A stretch of 64,000 bases of DNA from Tropicimonas marinistellae (GCF_001509585.1 NZ_LNCI01000009.1:180565-244564), one strand, 5' to 3'. Shown: positions 24,684-33,701, numbered from the stretch's first letter. Numbers and translations are program-made. Notes: a model not told the origin generated them from the sequence alone.

Positions 24684-26503
24684 CCCTCCATCGCCTCCAG
24701 TTCGTCGATCATTCCGGAGATCATGCTCAGGCCCTTGTCCCAGAAGGCAGGGTCCGTTGCGTCCAGTCCGAAGGGCGCCAGCAGTTCGGTGTGATGTTTC
24801 GATCCGCCCGCCTTGAGCATCTCGAAATACTTCTCCTGGAAGCCCGAGTCGCCCTCCTCGTAAACCGCATAGAGCGCGTTCACGAGCCCGTCACCGAAGG
24901 CATAGGCATAGACGTAGAAGGGCGAGTGGATAAAATGCGGGATGTAGGACCAGAAGGTGTCGTAGCCGTCCATGAAGCTGAAGGCCGGCCCGAGGCTTTC
25001 ACCCTGCACCGACATCCAGAGGCGGTTGATATCCTCCGGCGTCAACTCGCCATGGGCCCGCGCCTCGTGCAGCTTGCACTCGAAATCGTAGAAGGCGATC
25101 TGCCGGACGACGGTGTTGATCATGTCCTCCACCTTGCCGGCGAGCAACACCTTCCGCTGTGCCTGGCCGGACGCCTGGTCCAGCAGCCTGCGGAACGTCA
25201 GCATCTCTCCGAAAACGCTCGCTGTCTCGGCCAGCGTCAGCGGCGTCGCGGCAAGCAGCTCCCCCTGCCCCGCGGCCAGCACCTGGTGGACGCCATGGCC
25301 CAGCTCATGCGCGAGCGTCATCACGTCCCGCGGCTTGCCGAGGTAATTGAGCATCACGTAGGGATGAACGTCGACCACGGTCGGATGGGCGAAGGCGCCC
25401 GGCGCCTTGCCCGGCTTCACGCCGGCGTCGATCCATCCCTTCGAAAAGAACGGTTCGGCAATCTCCGCCATGCGGGGGCTGAACCCCGAGTAGGCGTCCA
25501 GCACGGTGTCCTTGGCCTCCTGCCAGCCGACGATCCGGTTGTCTTCCATCGGCAGCGGCGCGTTACGATCCCAGACTTCCAGCGCGTTGAGCCCGAGCCA
25601 CTTGCGCTTGAGGTCATAGTACCGGTGGCTGAGGCGCGGATAGGCGGCAACCACGGCGTCGCGCAGGGCCTCCACCACCTCCGGCTCAACCTGGTTGGAC
25701 AGGTGGCGCCCGGTCTGCGGCGTGGGCATGCCGCGCCAGCGGTCCTCGATTTCCTTCTCTTTCGCCAGCGTGTTGTGGATCCGCGCAAAGAGCTTGATGT
25801 GCTCGCCGAACACGCGGGCCAGTTCGCGGGCAGCGGCCTCGCGCAGCTCGCGATCCTGCTCGGTAAGGAAGTTGAGCGTCGATTCGAGGTTGCGGGTCTC
25901 CCCTTGCACCTCGAATTCCAGCCCCGCCATCGTCTCGTCGAAGAGCCGGTTCCACGCGGCCGCCCCCACCGTGGACTGGTCGTGCAGGAACTTTTCCAAC
26001 TCGTCGGAGAGCTGGTAGGGCTTCATCGCGCGCAACTTGTCGAAGATCGGCTTGAACCGCGAAAGCTCCTCGCTTTCGTTCAGCAGGGCGTCAAGCGCGT
26101 CATCCTCGATCCGGTTGATCTCGAGCGTGAAGAACACCAGCGGCGTGGTGAAGTTCGTGATCTTCTCCTGGCAGTTTCCGAGAAACTGCGCCCGCCCCGC
26201 ATCGGACGTGTTCTGGTAGTAGCGAAGGCCCGCGAAGGACATGATCCGCCCGGCGACCACGTCTATCTTCTCGTAGCGCAGAACGCAGTCGAGCATTTCC
26301 CGGGAGTTGAGGCTCGCCAGCTTGCCCTCGTAATCCTCGGCAAAGCTGAGGCACGCCTGTTCCAGCCAATCCATATCCCGTTTGAGCTCCACGGCATCCG
26401 GGGCGCTGTAGAGATCAGTCAGATCCCACTCCGGAAGATCGCTGAAGGCGCCATCGGCGGCTACGTCGATGTCTCGGACCGGGGTCGGAAGAATTGGCAA
26501 CAT
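24680..26503 (-). CDS. pepF: M3 family oligoendopeptidase F
   Basis: A 607-residue cytosolic zinc peptidase. The zinc motif is HELGHGVHQ, preceded by PYVMLNYLGKPRDVMTLA and followed by the second ligand region LAETASVFGEML (Glu). N-terminal residues include LPEWDLTDLY, typical of PepF. It cleaves short peptides of about 6-18 residues. It is the first gene of a coupled pair with a GNAT. A 146-bp gap separates it from the DUF1127 gene upstream on the same strand. The family assignment is solid; the subgroup (PepF/PepB-like) is inferred. Confidence 0.92.
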   Translation of the reverse strand: MLPILPTPVRDIDVAADGAFSDLPEWDLTDLYSAPDAVELKRDMDWLEQACLSFAEDYEGKLASLNSREMLDCVLRYEKIDVVAGRIMSFAGLRYYQNTSDAGRAQFLGNCQEKITNFTTPLVFFTLEINRIEDDALDALLNESEELSRFKPIFDKLRAMKPYQLSDELEKFLHDQSTVGAAAWNRLFDETMAGLEFEVQGETRNLESTLNFLTEQDRELREAAARELARVFGEHIKLFARIHNTLAKEKEIEDRWRGMPTPQTGRHLSNQVEPEVVEALRDAVVAAYPRLSHRYYDLKRKWLGLNALEVWDRNAPLPMEDNRIVGWQEAKDTVLDAYSGFSPRMAEIAEPFFSKGWIDAGVKPGKAPGAFAHPTVVDVHPYVMLNYLGKPRDVMTLAHELGHGVHQVLAAGQGELLAATPLTLAETASVFGEMLTFRRLLDQASGQAQRKVLLAGKVEDMINTVVRQIAFYDFECKLHEARAHGELTPEDINRLWMSVQGESLGPAFSFMDGYDTFWSYIPHFIHSPFYVYAYAFGDGLVNALYAVYEEGDSGFQEKYFEMLKAGGSKHHTELLAPFGLDATDPAFWDKGLSMISGMIDELEAMEG

Positions 26504-26649
26504 GGGCGGAACCTCTCTGTCTGGTGGTGTCCAGATAATCCCGCAATGCCACGTTCTTCAACCGTCACCGCCCCCGGTCCACTGCCTTTGGCGCGTTTGC
26601 CCGTACCGTCGCCGCGGATTCCCGTTCCGCGGATCGCCGCGAGCCTGCG

Positions 26650-26946
26650 TCAACGCGGCTGGCCGGCCTGTTCGCGCCGCTTGCGCAGTTGCGCCATCAT
26701 CTGCAATTCAAGCGCCGCGTTCTGCGAGAGCGGAAGGCCGGCCGCGGCCTCCACCTCCCGGCGGCTGACGCCGATGTCGTCGAGCATCTTGTCGTCGAAA
26801 TCCAACAGCCTCAGGAACTTGCGCCGTCTGCGAATACGCTGGAACCGGGCGCGCAACCAGCCTCCCACGGCGCTGGAGGCGCGGTGCGGATACAGCACGG
26901 ATGCATGGCGGATCGGGGCAGCGGCGTCATCGTGAATTACACTCAT
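26650..26946 (-). CDS. DUF1127 domain small protein
   Basis: A 98-residue basic protein with the DUF1127 helix pair RARFQRIRRRRKFLRLLDFDDKMLDDIGVSRREVEAAAGLPL. DUF1127 proteins in alphaproteobacteria are small, basic and often stress-linked, and some bind RNA. GGAAACC lies near the ATG. It is divergent from a LysR-type gene with a perfect inverted repeat between them, a common arrangement in which the regulator controls the DUF1127 gene. A CCGCGGA/TCCGCGG hairpin (26612-26632) follows its stop. Confidence 0.82.
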   Translation of the reverse strand: MSVIHDDAAAPIRHASVLYPHRASSAVGGWLRARFQRIRRRRKFLRLLDFDDKMLDDIGVSRREVEAAAGLPLSQNAALELQMMAQLRKRREQAGQPR

Positions 26947-27034
26947 CGCGGTTTCCTTTCGACCGTGTGATTGGGTGTCCTGTCGTCTTCGGGGATGACT
27001 CTCGCCGCATTCTATGCTTCAATCAAACGAAACA

Positions 27035-27055
27035 AACTGACGGCAACCGTCAGTT
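27035..27055. promoter_or_regulatory. Perfect inverted repeat between LysR gene and DUF1127 gene
   Basis: AACTGACGG (27035-27043) and CCGTCAGTT (27047-27055) form perfect 9-bp arms around CAA. It lies in an AT-rich patch about 28 bp before the LysR-type start, the usual location of a LysR recognition site that serves divergent promoters. Confidence 0.7.
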
Positions 27056-27083
27056 ATTTTGATGATAGGAGCATCTCGCCCGT

Positions 27084-27968
27084 ATGAACATCGCCCGCAC
27101 GCCGCAGATCCCGTTGATTGACCTGGATCTTCTCAGAACGCTCGACGCCATCGCGGAGAGCGGCTCCTTCGCAGGCGCCGCGACGATCGTGCACCGCTCG
27201 CCGTCGGCGATTTCCATGCAGGTGCGTCGGCTCGAAGAGATCATCGGCCGCCCGGTGTTCCTGCGCGACAGTCGGTCGGTGACGCTCACGCCGGACGGGG
27301 AGTTTCTCCTGTCCCATGCCAGGCGCATGCTGGCGCAGAACCGCGAGGCGATGGCGCGTTTCGCCTCGCCGGAATTGCGCGGAACCGTGCGGCTCGGGGC
27401 GCCGGACGACGCCGTGGAACGCTTTCTGCCGCCAATGCTCCGGCGATTTGCCGAATCCCACCCCGGCGTGGTGGTGGATGTGACGGTCGAGGATTCGGTC
27501 GGCCTGCGCGGGATGCTGCGGGCCGGCGCCATTGATATCGCGCTCGTGACAAGTTCCTGCGAGACGACCGGCAGCGGCGTGGCCGAACCGCTGATGCGCG
27601 AGCAGCTGGTCTGGGCGAGCTGCCGCGGTGGCACGGCCGCCAGCCGCTCGCCGCTCCCCGTCTCCGTCTGGGAAGAAGGCTGCGCCTGGCGGAATTCCGG
27701 TCTCTCGGCGCTCGACAAGTCCGGGCGTCCTTGGCGGATCGCCCTTCAGAGCGCCCATATCGCCGGCCAGCGCGCGGCAATTCTGGCCGACCTCGCCGTG
27801 GCCCCCATCCCGGCGGCGGCGCTGGGCGGCGATGTGGTCGAAGCGCCCGAGGAACATGGATTGCCACCGCTGCCAAGCTACACGCTGGGGCTTCTGATCC
27901 ATCCGGACGCAAAGGCCCATGTGCGCGCGGCAGCCGATCACCTCCGCGCCAGCTTCGCCGCCTGCTGA
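27084..27968 (+). CDS. LysR-type transcriptional regulator
   Basis: A 294-residue regulator. The N-terminal helix-turn-helix reads DLDLLRTLDAIAESGSFAGAATIVHRSPSAISMQVRRLEEIIGRPVFLR (about 13-60), with a linker helix, then a periplasmic-binding-like effector domain (about 90-290). It lacks a long C-terminal extension. It is divergent from the DUF1127 gene, sharing the operator at 27035-27055. The LysR gene probably regulates itself and the DUF1127 gene, and possibly distant targets. The effector is unknown. Confidence 0.9.
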   Translation: MNIARTPQIPLIDLDLLRTLDAIAESGSFAGAATIVHRSPSAISMQVRRLEEIIGRPVFLRDSRSVTLTPDGEFLLSHARRMLAQNREAMARFASPELRGTVRLGAPDDAVERFLPPMLRRFAESHPGVVVDVTVEDSVGLRGMLRAGAIDIALVTSSCETTGSGVAEPLMREQLVWASCRGGTAASRSPLPVSVWEEGCAWRNSGLSALDKSGRPWRIALQSAHIAGQRAAILADLAVAPIPAAALGGDVVEAPEEHGLPPLPSYTLGLLIHPDAKAHVRAAADHLRASFAAC

Positions 27969-28139
27969 GCCGCCCGGCAGCGGGGGCAAACCCTCACCGG
28001 CGAAACCGACCCCCGGCCGTCACAGCCACTCCTGGCGAAAGAGCGCACCGTCGCGCGTTTGCAACGCGGCGACTGGCAGTGACGACCCCATGCATTCTGA
28101 ATGCTGCGGGCGGAAAAACGGGCGGAATGCCGACTGTGA

Positions 28140-28168
28140 GGACATCCGACGTGATTTGTCGGATGTCC
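28140..28168. repeat. Perfect 11-bp inverted repeat upstream of sulfatase gene
   Basis: GGACATCCGAC (28140-28150) and GTCGGATGTCC (28158-28168) flank GTGATTT. There is no T tract on either side, so it fits an operator or a processed hairpin better than a terminator. Confidence 0.6.
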
Positions 28169-28225
28169 GGGCCGAGACCATTCGATGGTTCCCCCACGTA
28201 AAGTTTTCTTGGTTTCTCGGCCTGC

Positions 28226-28256
28226 GGCTGTCACGAATAGTCGGATTGTGACAGCC
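28226..28256. repeat. Perfect 9-bp inverted repeat next to the sulfatase start
   Basis: GGCTGTCAC (28226-28234) and GTGACAGCC (28248-28256) are separated by 13 bases and end just before the AGGAG ribosome-binding site, so binding here could block transcription, or an RNA hairpin could mask translation. Confidence 0.6.
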
Positions 28257-28274
28257 TGCTAGGAGATCAGATCT

Positions 28275-29984
28275 ATGGTGCGAAGTGTACTGACAGCTGC
28301 GTTGGCGCTCAGTTTTGGCGCTGCGGTTGCGCAAGAAAGTCCGATCATTCACGACGCCGAGTTCTTTGTTCTGAGTGCACAAAACGGCGATCGATGGGCG
28401 TCCGAAGACGTAGATGTTCAAAACCGACTGGCCGAACTCAGAGAAGAACATGGGCGGCCACCCAATATCGTCTACATTCTGTGGGACGATCAGCCCTTTG
28501 GCATTGTTGGCTTTCCGGGAATTCAGCAAACGCTCGGGTTTGAAACACCCAACCTGAACCAGATGGCCGCCGATGGCATCAATTTCACGCGAATGTACTC
28601 CGAGCCATCATGTACACCGACGCGGGCTGCATTCCTAACGGGGCGCCATCCGGTTCGACACGGCATGGGCGTGGTGGGCATGCCTCACGAATACGCCGGT
28701 CTTCGCGGCGACGAAGTCACGCTCGCAGAGGTGCTTTCAGAAGCCGGATATGCCACCGCCCACTATGGAAAGGGTCACCTCGGGGACATCGAGGAGAGCT
28801 ACCTGCATAACCAGGGGTTCGATGAAGCACTCTTCACGCCAATGAACCAAATCACATCACTCTATGACACTCTTGGATCAGCGGCGAATGCGACACTTGG
28901 GTTTCCGGATATTGGTCCGGAAGACCCATACAAGCTAGACGATCCCGGCCTGCTTCCCGAAGGCTGGGTCCAAACCATCGACGGCCGCAAAGGTGAACTC
29001 GGACAAGAATGGGGTCTGCCCAACAACGAGTGGTACTCCAAGGTCGATCCGGAAAGCGAAGTGCGAATGATGAACTTCATCCGGACGAATGCCGAAGCCG
29101 GGAAGCCATTCTATGTCCAGTACTGGCCCAACTGGTTGAACTTCCTCCAACCCGACATCGAGAGAAACACGCTCAACGGAGGAAAAGTTGCAGAAGCCTA
29201 CCACCGGCTAGACATGTTCGTAGGCGAGGTCATGGACGAACTTGAAACTCTCGGGATTGCAGAAAACACGATCTTTGTTGCGATGGCCGACAATGGTCCG
29301 ATGGTCCACAACCCACCCCCGGGGTGGGGCATGACCCAGATCATGTTTTCAGGAGGAAAGGGTGATTTCACAGAAGGTGGTGTTCGTGTTCCGGCCTTTG
29401 CGTGGTGGCCCGGAACCATCGAAAGCGGGCAACTCGTGGGCGACATCATCCACGTGACCGACCTTTTCACCACCTTCGCGTCTCTCGCCGGTGCATCGGA
29501 TTTCATCCCGCGTGACAGGGTGATCGACGGGATCAACCAATCCTCACTTTTGTTGAACGGCGATACGCATTCCCGTCGCGACTACGTCCACATCTATCAG
29601 GGGCATACGCTCGCTGCGACTGTGAAGGGACGCTACAAGCAACACTGGATTTCGCCGGACCCCGGCGCCGCCTCAGGTATCGGCGCATCATACTACGATC
29701 TCTATCAGGACCCCCACGAGGAGAACCCTCATCTGGTTCCCCTGATTCATACCCTTGGCCAATTCAAGATGATGCGGATGCGGCATGAACTCCTGAAGGA
29801 GAAGTACCCCGACAAGCCGAATGCTCGGGGCATTCCACTGACAGGTCTTTCCAATGCTCGTCCGGAGACACTGGCCATCGCGGATCGGCTTGAGCAGAAC
29901 CTGCAAGGACTGCCGGTGTCAGTTCAGGAGTTCGTTCAGCGTCAGCCTAGCTTCGAAATCATGGATTTCGATTGGGGTGAATAA
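28275..29984 (+). CDS. Secreted sulfatase (arylsulfatase-like), lower GC
   Basis: A 569-residue type I sulfatase with a Sec signal (MVRSVLTAALALSFGAAVAQ). The formylglycine motif is C113-T-P-T-R117 inside EPSCTPTRAAFLTGRHP. The metal site begins with D71-D72 in ILWDDQPFG, and ADNGPM holds later ligands. It would remove sulfate esters from a substrate in the periplasm; the substrate is unknown. AGGAG precedes the ATG. GC is visibly lower than neighbours: 32 of 60 bases at 28861-28920 against 37 of 60 at 27841-27900. Transfer is likely. No formylglycine-generating enzyme or anaerobic maturase is adjacent, so maturation depends on a gene elsewhere. Confidence 0.88.
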   Translation: MVRSVLTAALALSFGAAVAQESPIIHDAEFFVLSAQNGDRWASEDVDVQNRLAELREEHGRPPNIVYILWDDQPFGIVGFPGIQQTLGFETPNLNQMAADGINFTRMYSEPSCTPTRAAFLTGRHPVRHGMGVVGMPHEYAGLRGDEVTLAEVLSEAGYATAHYGKGHLGDIEESYLHNQGFDEALFTPMNQITSLYDTLGSAANATLGFPDIGPEDPYKLDDPGLLPEGWVQTIDGRKGELGQEWGLPNNEWYSKVDPESEVRMMNFIRTNAEAGKPFYVQYWPNWLNFLQPDIERNTLNGGKVAEAYHRLDMFVGEVMDELETLGIAENTIFVAMADNGPMVHNPPPGWGMTQIMFSGGKGDFTEGGVRVPAFAWWPGTIESGQLVGDIIHVTDLFTTFASLAGASDFIPRDRVIDGINQSSLLLNGDTHSRRDYVHIYQGHTLAATVKGRYKQHWISPDPGAASGIGASYYDLYQDPHEENPHLVPLIHTLGQFKMMRMRHELLKEKYPDKPNARGIPLTGLSNARPETLAIADRLEQNLQGLPVSVQEFVQRQPSFEIMDFDWGE

Positions 29985-29999
29985 CAGACCTGGGCCCGT

Positions 30000-30038
30000 G
30001 GCAATGCCGGACCTTCCTTCGGCAAGGTGGGCATTGCC
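30000..30038. terminator. Hairpin after the sulfatase gene
   Basis: GGCAATGCC (30000-30008) and GGCATTGCC (30030-30038) pair perfectly, with a CCTT/AAGG inner stem. No T tract follows, so it may be a Rho-assisted or degraded terminator. Confidence 0.45.
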
Positions 30039-30231
30039 GCTCGGGCGCTTACCCCTAACGGGACCCTGGCCAATTCCCCCTTTCTGACGGCAACGCGCAG
30101 GCAGCGGTCGGTCGCATGGAATGGACGAACGGCACCAGCGTTCCCCCGCCAGCCTGCACGGCCAAGACATCCGCCGCGGCGGATTTGCCGGAAGCGGCCG
30201 TCTCGGCCCGGTCTGAGCGGGGCCTGCGCCC

Positions 30232-30825
30232 CTACTCGGCGGGTTTCTCCGCGTTCAGCGCGGCGAGGATGCCGCCGTACCCCTCGTTCTCGAGGAACTC
30301 CGCCTCGGACGGCAGGGTCATGCGGCCAAGCGCGGCGTTGCGGTAGGGAAAGCGGCCGAACCGGCGGATGATCTCCCGGTGCGCGCGCGCGTGGTCCAGG
30401 TTGTTCGCGCCGGTCTCCGGCATCCGCTCGACCATGAGCCGCACGCAGCGATCCTGGTCGCCGAGGTTCTCCGAATGCATCAGGGGCAGGTAGAAGAACT
30501 GCCGCTGCGGTTCGGCAACGGCCATGTCCCACCGGCGGTCGATCGCCATCTTGGCTGCCGTGCGCGCCAGGACGTCGGTATCGAACGCACGCGCCTCGCC
30601 ACGGAACATGTTGCGCGAGAACTGATCGGTGAGGATCAGGAAGCCGAACGTCCCCTCGGCGTCGCAACACCACCCGTGCAGGTCGCCGGCATGGGCGAGT
30701 TCCCAGGCCGCTCCGAAACGCTCGCGGATATCGGCGTCCAGCGCGTCGGATGCCTTGTACCACCCCTGCGGCCCGACCTCGTCGACCCAGTAGCGTTCGA
30801 TTTCCTGTGGTGTCACATCCACCAT
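30232..30825 (-). CDS. DUF924 family protein
   Basis: A 197-residue helical protein. Diagnostic parts are GFLILTDQFSRNMFRGEARAFDTDVLART, then QFFYLPLMHSENLGDQDRCVRLMVERM and RRFGRFPYRNAALGR. The fold is TPR-like and the function is unknown. It is last in a three-gene minus-strand run after the TAXI-type gene and MFS transporter, 45 bp after the MFS gene, so an operon is possible. Confidence 0.85.
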   Translation of the reverse strand: MVDVTPQEIERYWVDEVGPQGWYKASDALDADIRERFGAAWELAHAGDLHGWCCDAEGTFGFLILTDQFSRNMFRGEARAFDTDVLARTAAKMAIDRRWDMAVAEPQRQFFYLPLMHSENLGDQDRCVRLMVERMPETGANNLDHARAHREIIRRFGRFPYRNAALGRMTLPSEAEFLENEGYGGILAALNAEKPAE

Positions 30826-30870
30826 CTGATTTCCTTTCGTCCGTTCGGACGGGTATCGAATGCGAACGGC

Positions 30871-32163
30871 TCAGCCCGCCTGTCCCGCCTCTTCCTGAAC
30901 CGCCTCCGCATCGGCTTCCTGCGCGGCCTCGATGAACATCTCCTGCGCGACCTCCACCGCGACGGGCGATGCCGTTGGCAGTACCGGAGCATAACTCACA
31001 GTTTCGTCCACCGGAACAGCCTCGCTCTGTGTCATCCGCCAGAATGCGTAAGCGGCCAGAGCCGCACATAGGATGCTCAGGAACAGAAAGAAACCCTGTG
31101 GCCCCGCAATCGACATCATCCCGCCAGTGATCAGCGGGCCGGCAACCGCCCCGACCCCGTTGACGAAGATCAGGCCGCCCGAGGCGCCGGCCATCTCGTC
31201 GTACTCCAGATGGTCGTTCACATAGGCCAGCAGCAGCGCGTAGAGCGGGCTCGATGTGCCGCCGATGAAAAACGCCGCCACCAGAAGGGTCACGTATTTC
31301 TGCCCCATGACCATCGCGAGCAACGACGCGACAGCTCCAACGGCCGCCAGCGCGAGTATGAGCAACCTGCGGTCCATCCGGTCGGAGAGCCATCCGATGG
31401 GATATTGCATCACCATGCCGCCGATATAAATCGTTGCAATGAAAGCGGAAATCTGTGCGACGGCAAGGCCGGCCTGCGTCGCGAAAACCGACGCCATCCC
31501 GTAGAGCGCCGAAAACACGCCGCCCAGCAGGAAGAGGCCCACGCAGCCAAGTTGCGATGTCTTCCAGAGTTGCCGCAGGCTCATCGGCTTGGCCGTCTCG
31601 AATGCGGGCGTCGGCTGCACCGCCAGCAGGATCGGCGCGAAGGAGACCGACACCAGAACGGACGGGATGATGAAGAGCACGAAGCCCGAGGGGTCGCCCA
31701 GCAGCAGCAATCCCTGCGCCGAGACCATACCCGCCATCTGCACGATGACGTAGAGCGAGAGCGCCTGTCCACGGCGGTCATTCGTCACCGCATCGTTCAG
31801 CCAGCTTTCGGCGGTCACGTAAACGGCGGACAGGCAGAATCCCATCAGCACACGGCCAATCGTCCAGGCCAGGGGCTGCGCCAGCAGCGGGTAGAGAATG
31901 AGGATCGCGGACACCAGCGAGCCGAGCGCGGCGAAGACCCGGATGTGCCCGACCCGCCGGATCAGCTCCGGCGCCATGCGCGAGCCCCCGAGAAAACCCG
32001 CGAAATACGCGGACATGACAATGGACATCTCGAAGGTCGAGAAGCCCTCGATACTGCCGCGGATACCCAGCAGCGTGCCCTGCACGCCATTGCCGACCAT
32101 CAACAGGAGCATTCCGAACAAAAGGGCCCAGGAGGCCGAGATCACTTGGAACATGAGACGCAT
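30871..32163 (-). CDS. MFS transporter, YcaD-like
   Basis: A 430-residue major facilitator with about 12 hydrophobic helices. The repeated family features include SMRLSEGRAT-type loops replaced here by GSRMAPELIRRVGHIRVFAALGSL after helix 2 and YPIGWLSDRMDRRLLIL after helix 8, both MFS loop motifs. It has a Glu/Ala-rich cytosolic tail after helix 12 (about 385-430). Substrate unknown; similar YcaD proteins are uncharacterised. It follows the TAXI-type gene by 81 bp. Confidence 0.85.
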   Translation of the reverse strand: MRLMFQVISASWALLFGMLLLMVGNGVQGTLLGIRGSIEGFSTFEMSIVMSAYFAGFLGGSRMAPELIRRVGHIRVFAALGSLVSAILILYPLLAQPLAWTIGRVLMGFCLSAVYVTAESWLNDAVTNDRRGQALSLYVIVQMAGMVSAQGLLLLGDPSGFVLFIIPSVLVSVSFAPILLAVQPTPAFETAKPMSLRQLWKTSQLGCVGLFLLGGVFSALYGMASVFATQAGLAVAQISAFIATIYIGGMVMQYPIGWLSDRMDRRLLILALAAVGAVASLLAMVMGQKYVTLLVAAFFIGGTSSPLYALLLAYVNDHLEYDEMAGASGGLIFVNGVGAVAGPLITGGMMSIAGPQGFFLFLSILCAALAAYAFWRMTQSEAVPVDETVSYAPVLPTASPVAVEVAQEMFIEAAQEADAEAVQEEAGQAG

Positions 32164-32244
32164 TCCCTCTTTCGCGCGGCCGCTCTAGACCAGTCTTCGC
32201 GACAGCGCCATGTCCGGTTGCGACATTCGGAATCCGTGAACGAC

Positions 32245-33525
32245 CTATGGGTCGGATGCGGAGAGATGGTCGCGGCGCTCGGCTAGCTGGCGCCGCACCA
32301 GATCGACATGCAGCCGCGCATGATAAGCGCCGACGCGGAACGCCGGCGGCAGGCGCATCGCCGCCAACCGATGGTCGAGCGCATCCAGCCGCCCGTCGAG
32401 CGAGCGCAGATCATCGAGGGTTTCGGCCTGCGCGAGATCGGTCTCGATTGCGCCGATGGCCCGGTAGTGCTGCCAGACCCTGCGTCGCATCGTCCAACGG
32501 TAGACCGCCGGAAGAGACCGGATCAGCGGAACGACGACGAAGAGAAGCGGCAGCAGAATGAGCATCACCCTCCGTACCTGGGCGGCGATCCAGTACGGCA
32601 GCCAGTCGTGAAAGAAGCTTTGACCTTCGGTCAGCAACTTCTGCGCCGCCGCGTCGACGGGCATGTCGGCTCCCTCCGGCGTCGGGTATTGGCCCTGACG
32701 CGCGAAAACGCTCTGCTCGCCATGGATCTCGCGGGCGGCAAGCACCATCCGGTCGACAACCGCCGGATGAAGGTCCGTCGTGCCCGCGAGTCGTGCCAGC
32801 AGGACAACCGTGGAGAGCGGCACCTCCGGCACCACGGGGTCGAGTGAAACCGCGCCGGCCGGGGCGGTCAGCACCCGGCTGTGCGGCATTCTCTGGGCGA
32901 TTGCGTCGGCATAGGACAGCACCAGCAGGTCGGTCGTCGGCGATTGAATGAGCGGCACCAGATAGGGCGCGTGGATGGGCGCCACGAACAACGCGACATC
33001 TATTTCGCCGGCCAGAAGCGCCTCCGCCGCCGCCTGCCCCCCGAGGTCCGACAACCGGTTGACCGGTTCGCCGATTTCCAGCGTCGTCAACAGCCGGTCG
33101 AGCGCCAGCTGCGTCCCCGATCCCGGGCCGCCCCGCGCGACGACGAGCCCCCGCCAGAGTGCCGGATTGGCCGGGATCGGCCGGTCCGCGCGGGCAAACG
33201 CCAGGATCGGCTCCACGAAGACCGTGCCGAGCGCCACCACGCCGGTGTCCCGCTGCGGTTCGATCCCGCCCTGCACGAGGCCGACGTCGACGGCCCGGTC
33301 GGCAAGGAGCGCGACATTTTCCACCGACCCTGCGGTCTCAACGATATCGACGATGATGCCGTCGCGGGCGAGGATCTCGCGGTAACGCTCGGCAATCTCC
33401 CAATACCCGCCGTCGCGCTCGCCTGCGGCGAAGGACAGTCGGTCCGGAGGCGGAAGATCCCGCAGCAGGTAGAGCGAGTACAGGACGGCCGCGACGATGG
33501 CGGTCAGCACGAGGATCAATCGCAT
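32245..33525 (-). CDS. TAXI-type TRAP solute-binding protein with C-terminal membrane segment
   Basis: A 426-residue protein. The TAXI-type ligand domain covers about residues 30-320 after an N-terminal anchor (MRLILVLTAIVAAVLYSLYL). Key parts are FAAGERDGGYWEIAERYREIL, VENVALLADRAVDVGLVQGG and VVARGGPGSGTQLALDRLL. Unlike a free binding protein, it has a second hydrophobic segment (about 340-365: VRRVMLILLPLLFVVVPLI), then a helical cytosolic tail. GGAGAGG precedes the ATG at 33525; the upstream frame to 33741 lacks support. No TRAP permease is adjacent, so it may act as a sensor or anchor rather than in uptake. Confidence 0.85.
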   Translation of the reverse strand: MRLILVLTAIVAAVLYSLYLLRDLPPPDRLSFAAGERDGGYWEIAERYREILARDGIIVDIVETAGSVENVALLADRAVDVGLVQGGIEPQRDTGVVALGTVFVEPILAFARADRPIPANPALWRGLVVARGGPGSGTQLALDRLLTTLEIGEPVNRLSDLGGQAAAEALLAGEIDVALFVAPIHAPYLVPLIQSPTTDLLVLSYADAIAQRMPHSRVLTAPAGAVSLDPVVPEVPLSTVVLLARLAGTTDLHPAVVDRMVLAAREIHGEQSVFARQGQYPTPEGADMPVDAAAQKLLTEGQSFFHDWLPYWIAAQVRRVMLILLPLLFVVVPLIRSLPAVYRWTMRRRVWQHYRAIGAIETDLAQAETLDDLRSLDGRLDALDHRLAAMRLPPAFRVGAYHARLHVDLVRRQLAERRDHLSASDP

Positions 33526-33651
33526 CGGCCTCTCCGGGGCAGCGGGGAAAGGGAGTGCGGAAACCGCAGGAATCCCCCGACAGTGCCACAGCCGGCCCGA
33601 TCGCGGAAGAATCCGTTTGACGGCTTGGCGGAATTGGCGCAGGAGAGGCGT

Positions 33652-33699
33652 ATGACACGCCCTGCCGCCACCCGATTTTATTGGTCCCGTTCCACATAG
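33652..33699 (+). CDS. Leader peptide (15 aa) upstream of GNAT gene
   Basis: A short ORF with an AGGAGAGG ribosome-binding site six bases before the ATG. It encodes MTRPAATRFYWSRST, with consecutive CGA (Arg), TTT (Phe), TAT (Tyr) and TGG (Trp) codons at 33673-33684, then TAG. The coding segment contains RNA region 1 (GCCGC, 33664-33668) of the attenuator that follows. A ribosome paused at the Phe-Tyr-Trp codons would cover region 1. No function beyond regulation is expected. The start is supported by the ideal Shine-Dalgarno sequence and by the attenuator geometry, not by homology. Confidence 0.75.
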   Translation: MTRPAATRFYWSRST

Positions 33700-33701
33700 G
33701 A

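Larger units (their letters stand above)
27969..28274. other. 306-base region upstream of the sulfatase gene
   Basis: No gene was found. It holds two strong inverted repeats (28140-28168 and 28226-28256, listed separately) and a clear base-composition drop toward the sulfatase start. The sulfatase promoter presumably lies here, but I could not assign it. Confidence 0.5.

Noticed and set aside
24599..26935. A 778-codon plus-strand frame opposite pepF
   Set aside because: Antisense shadow of PepF, which carries the intact HELGH zinc motif.
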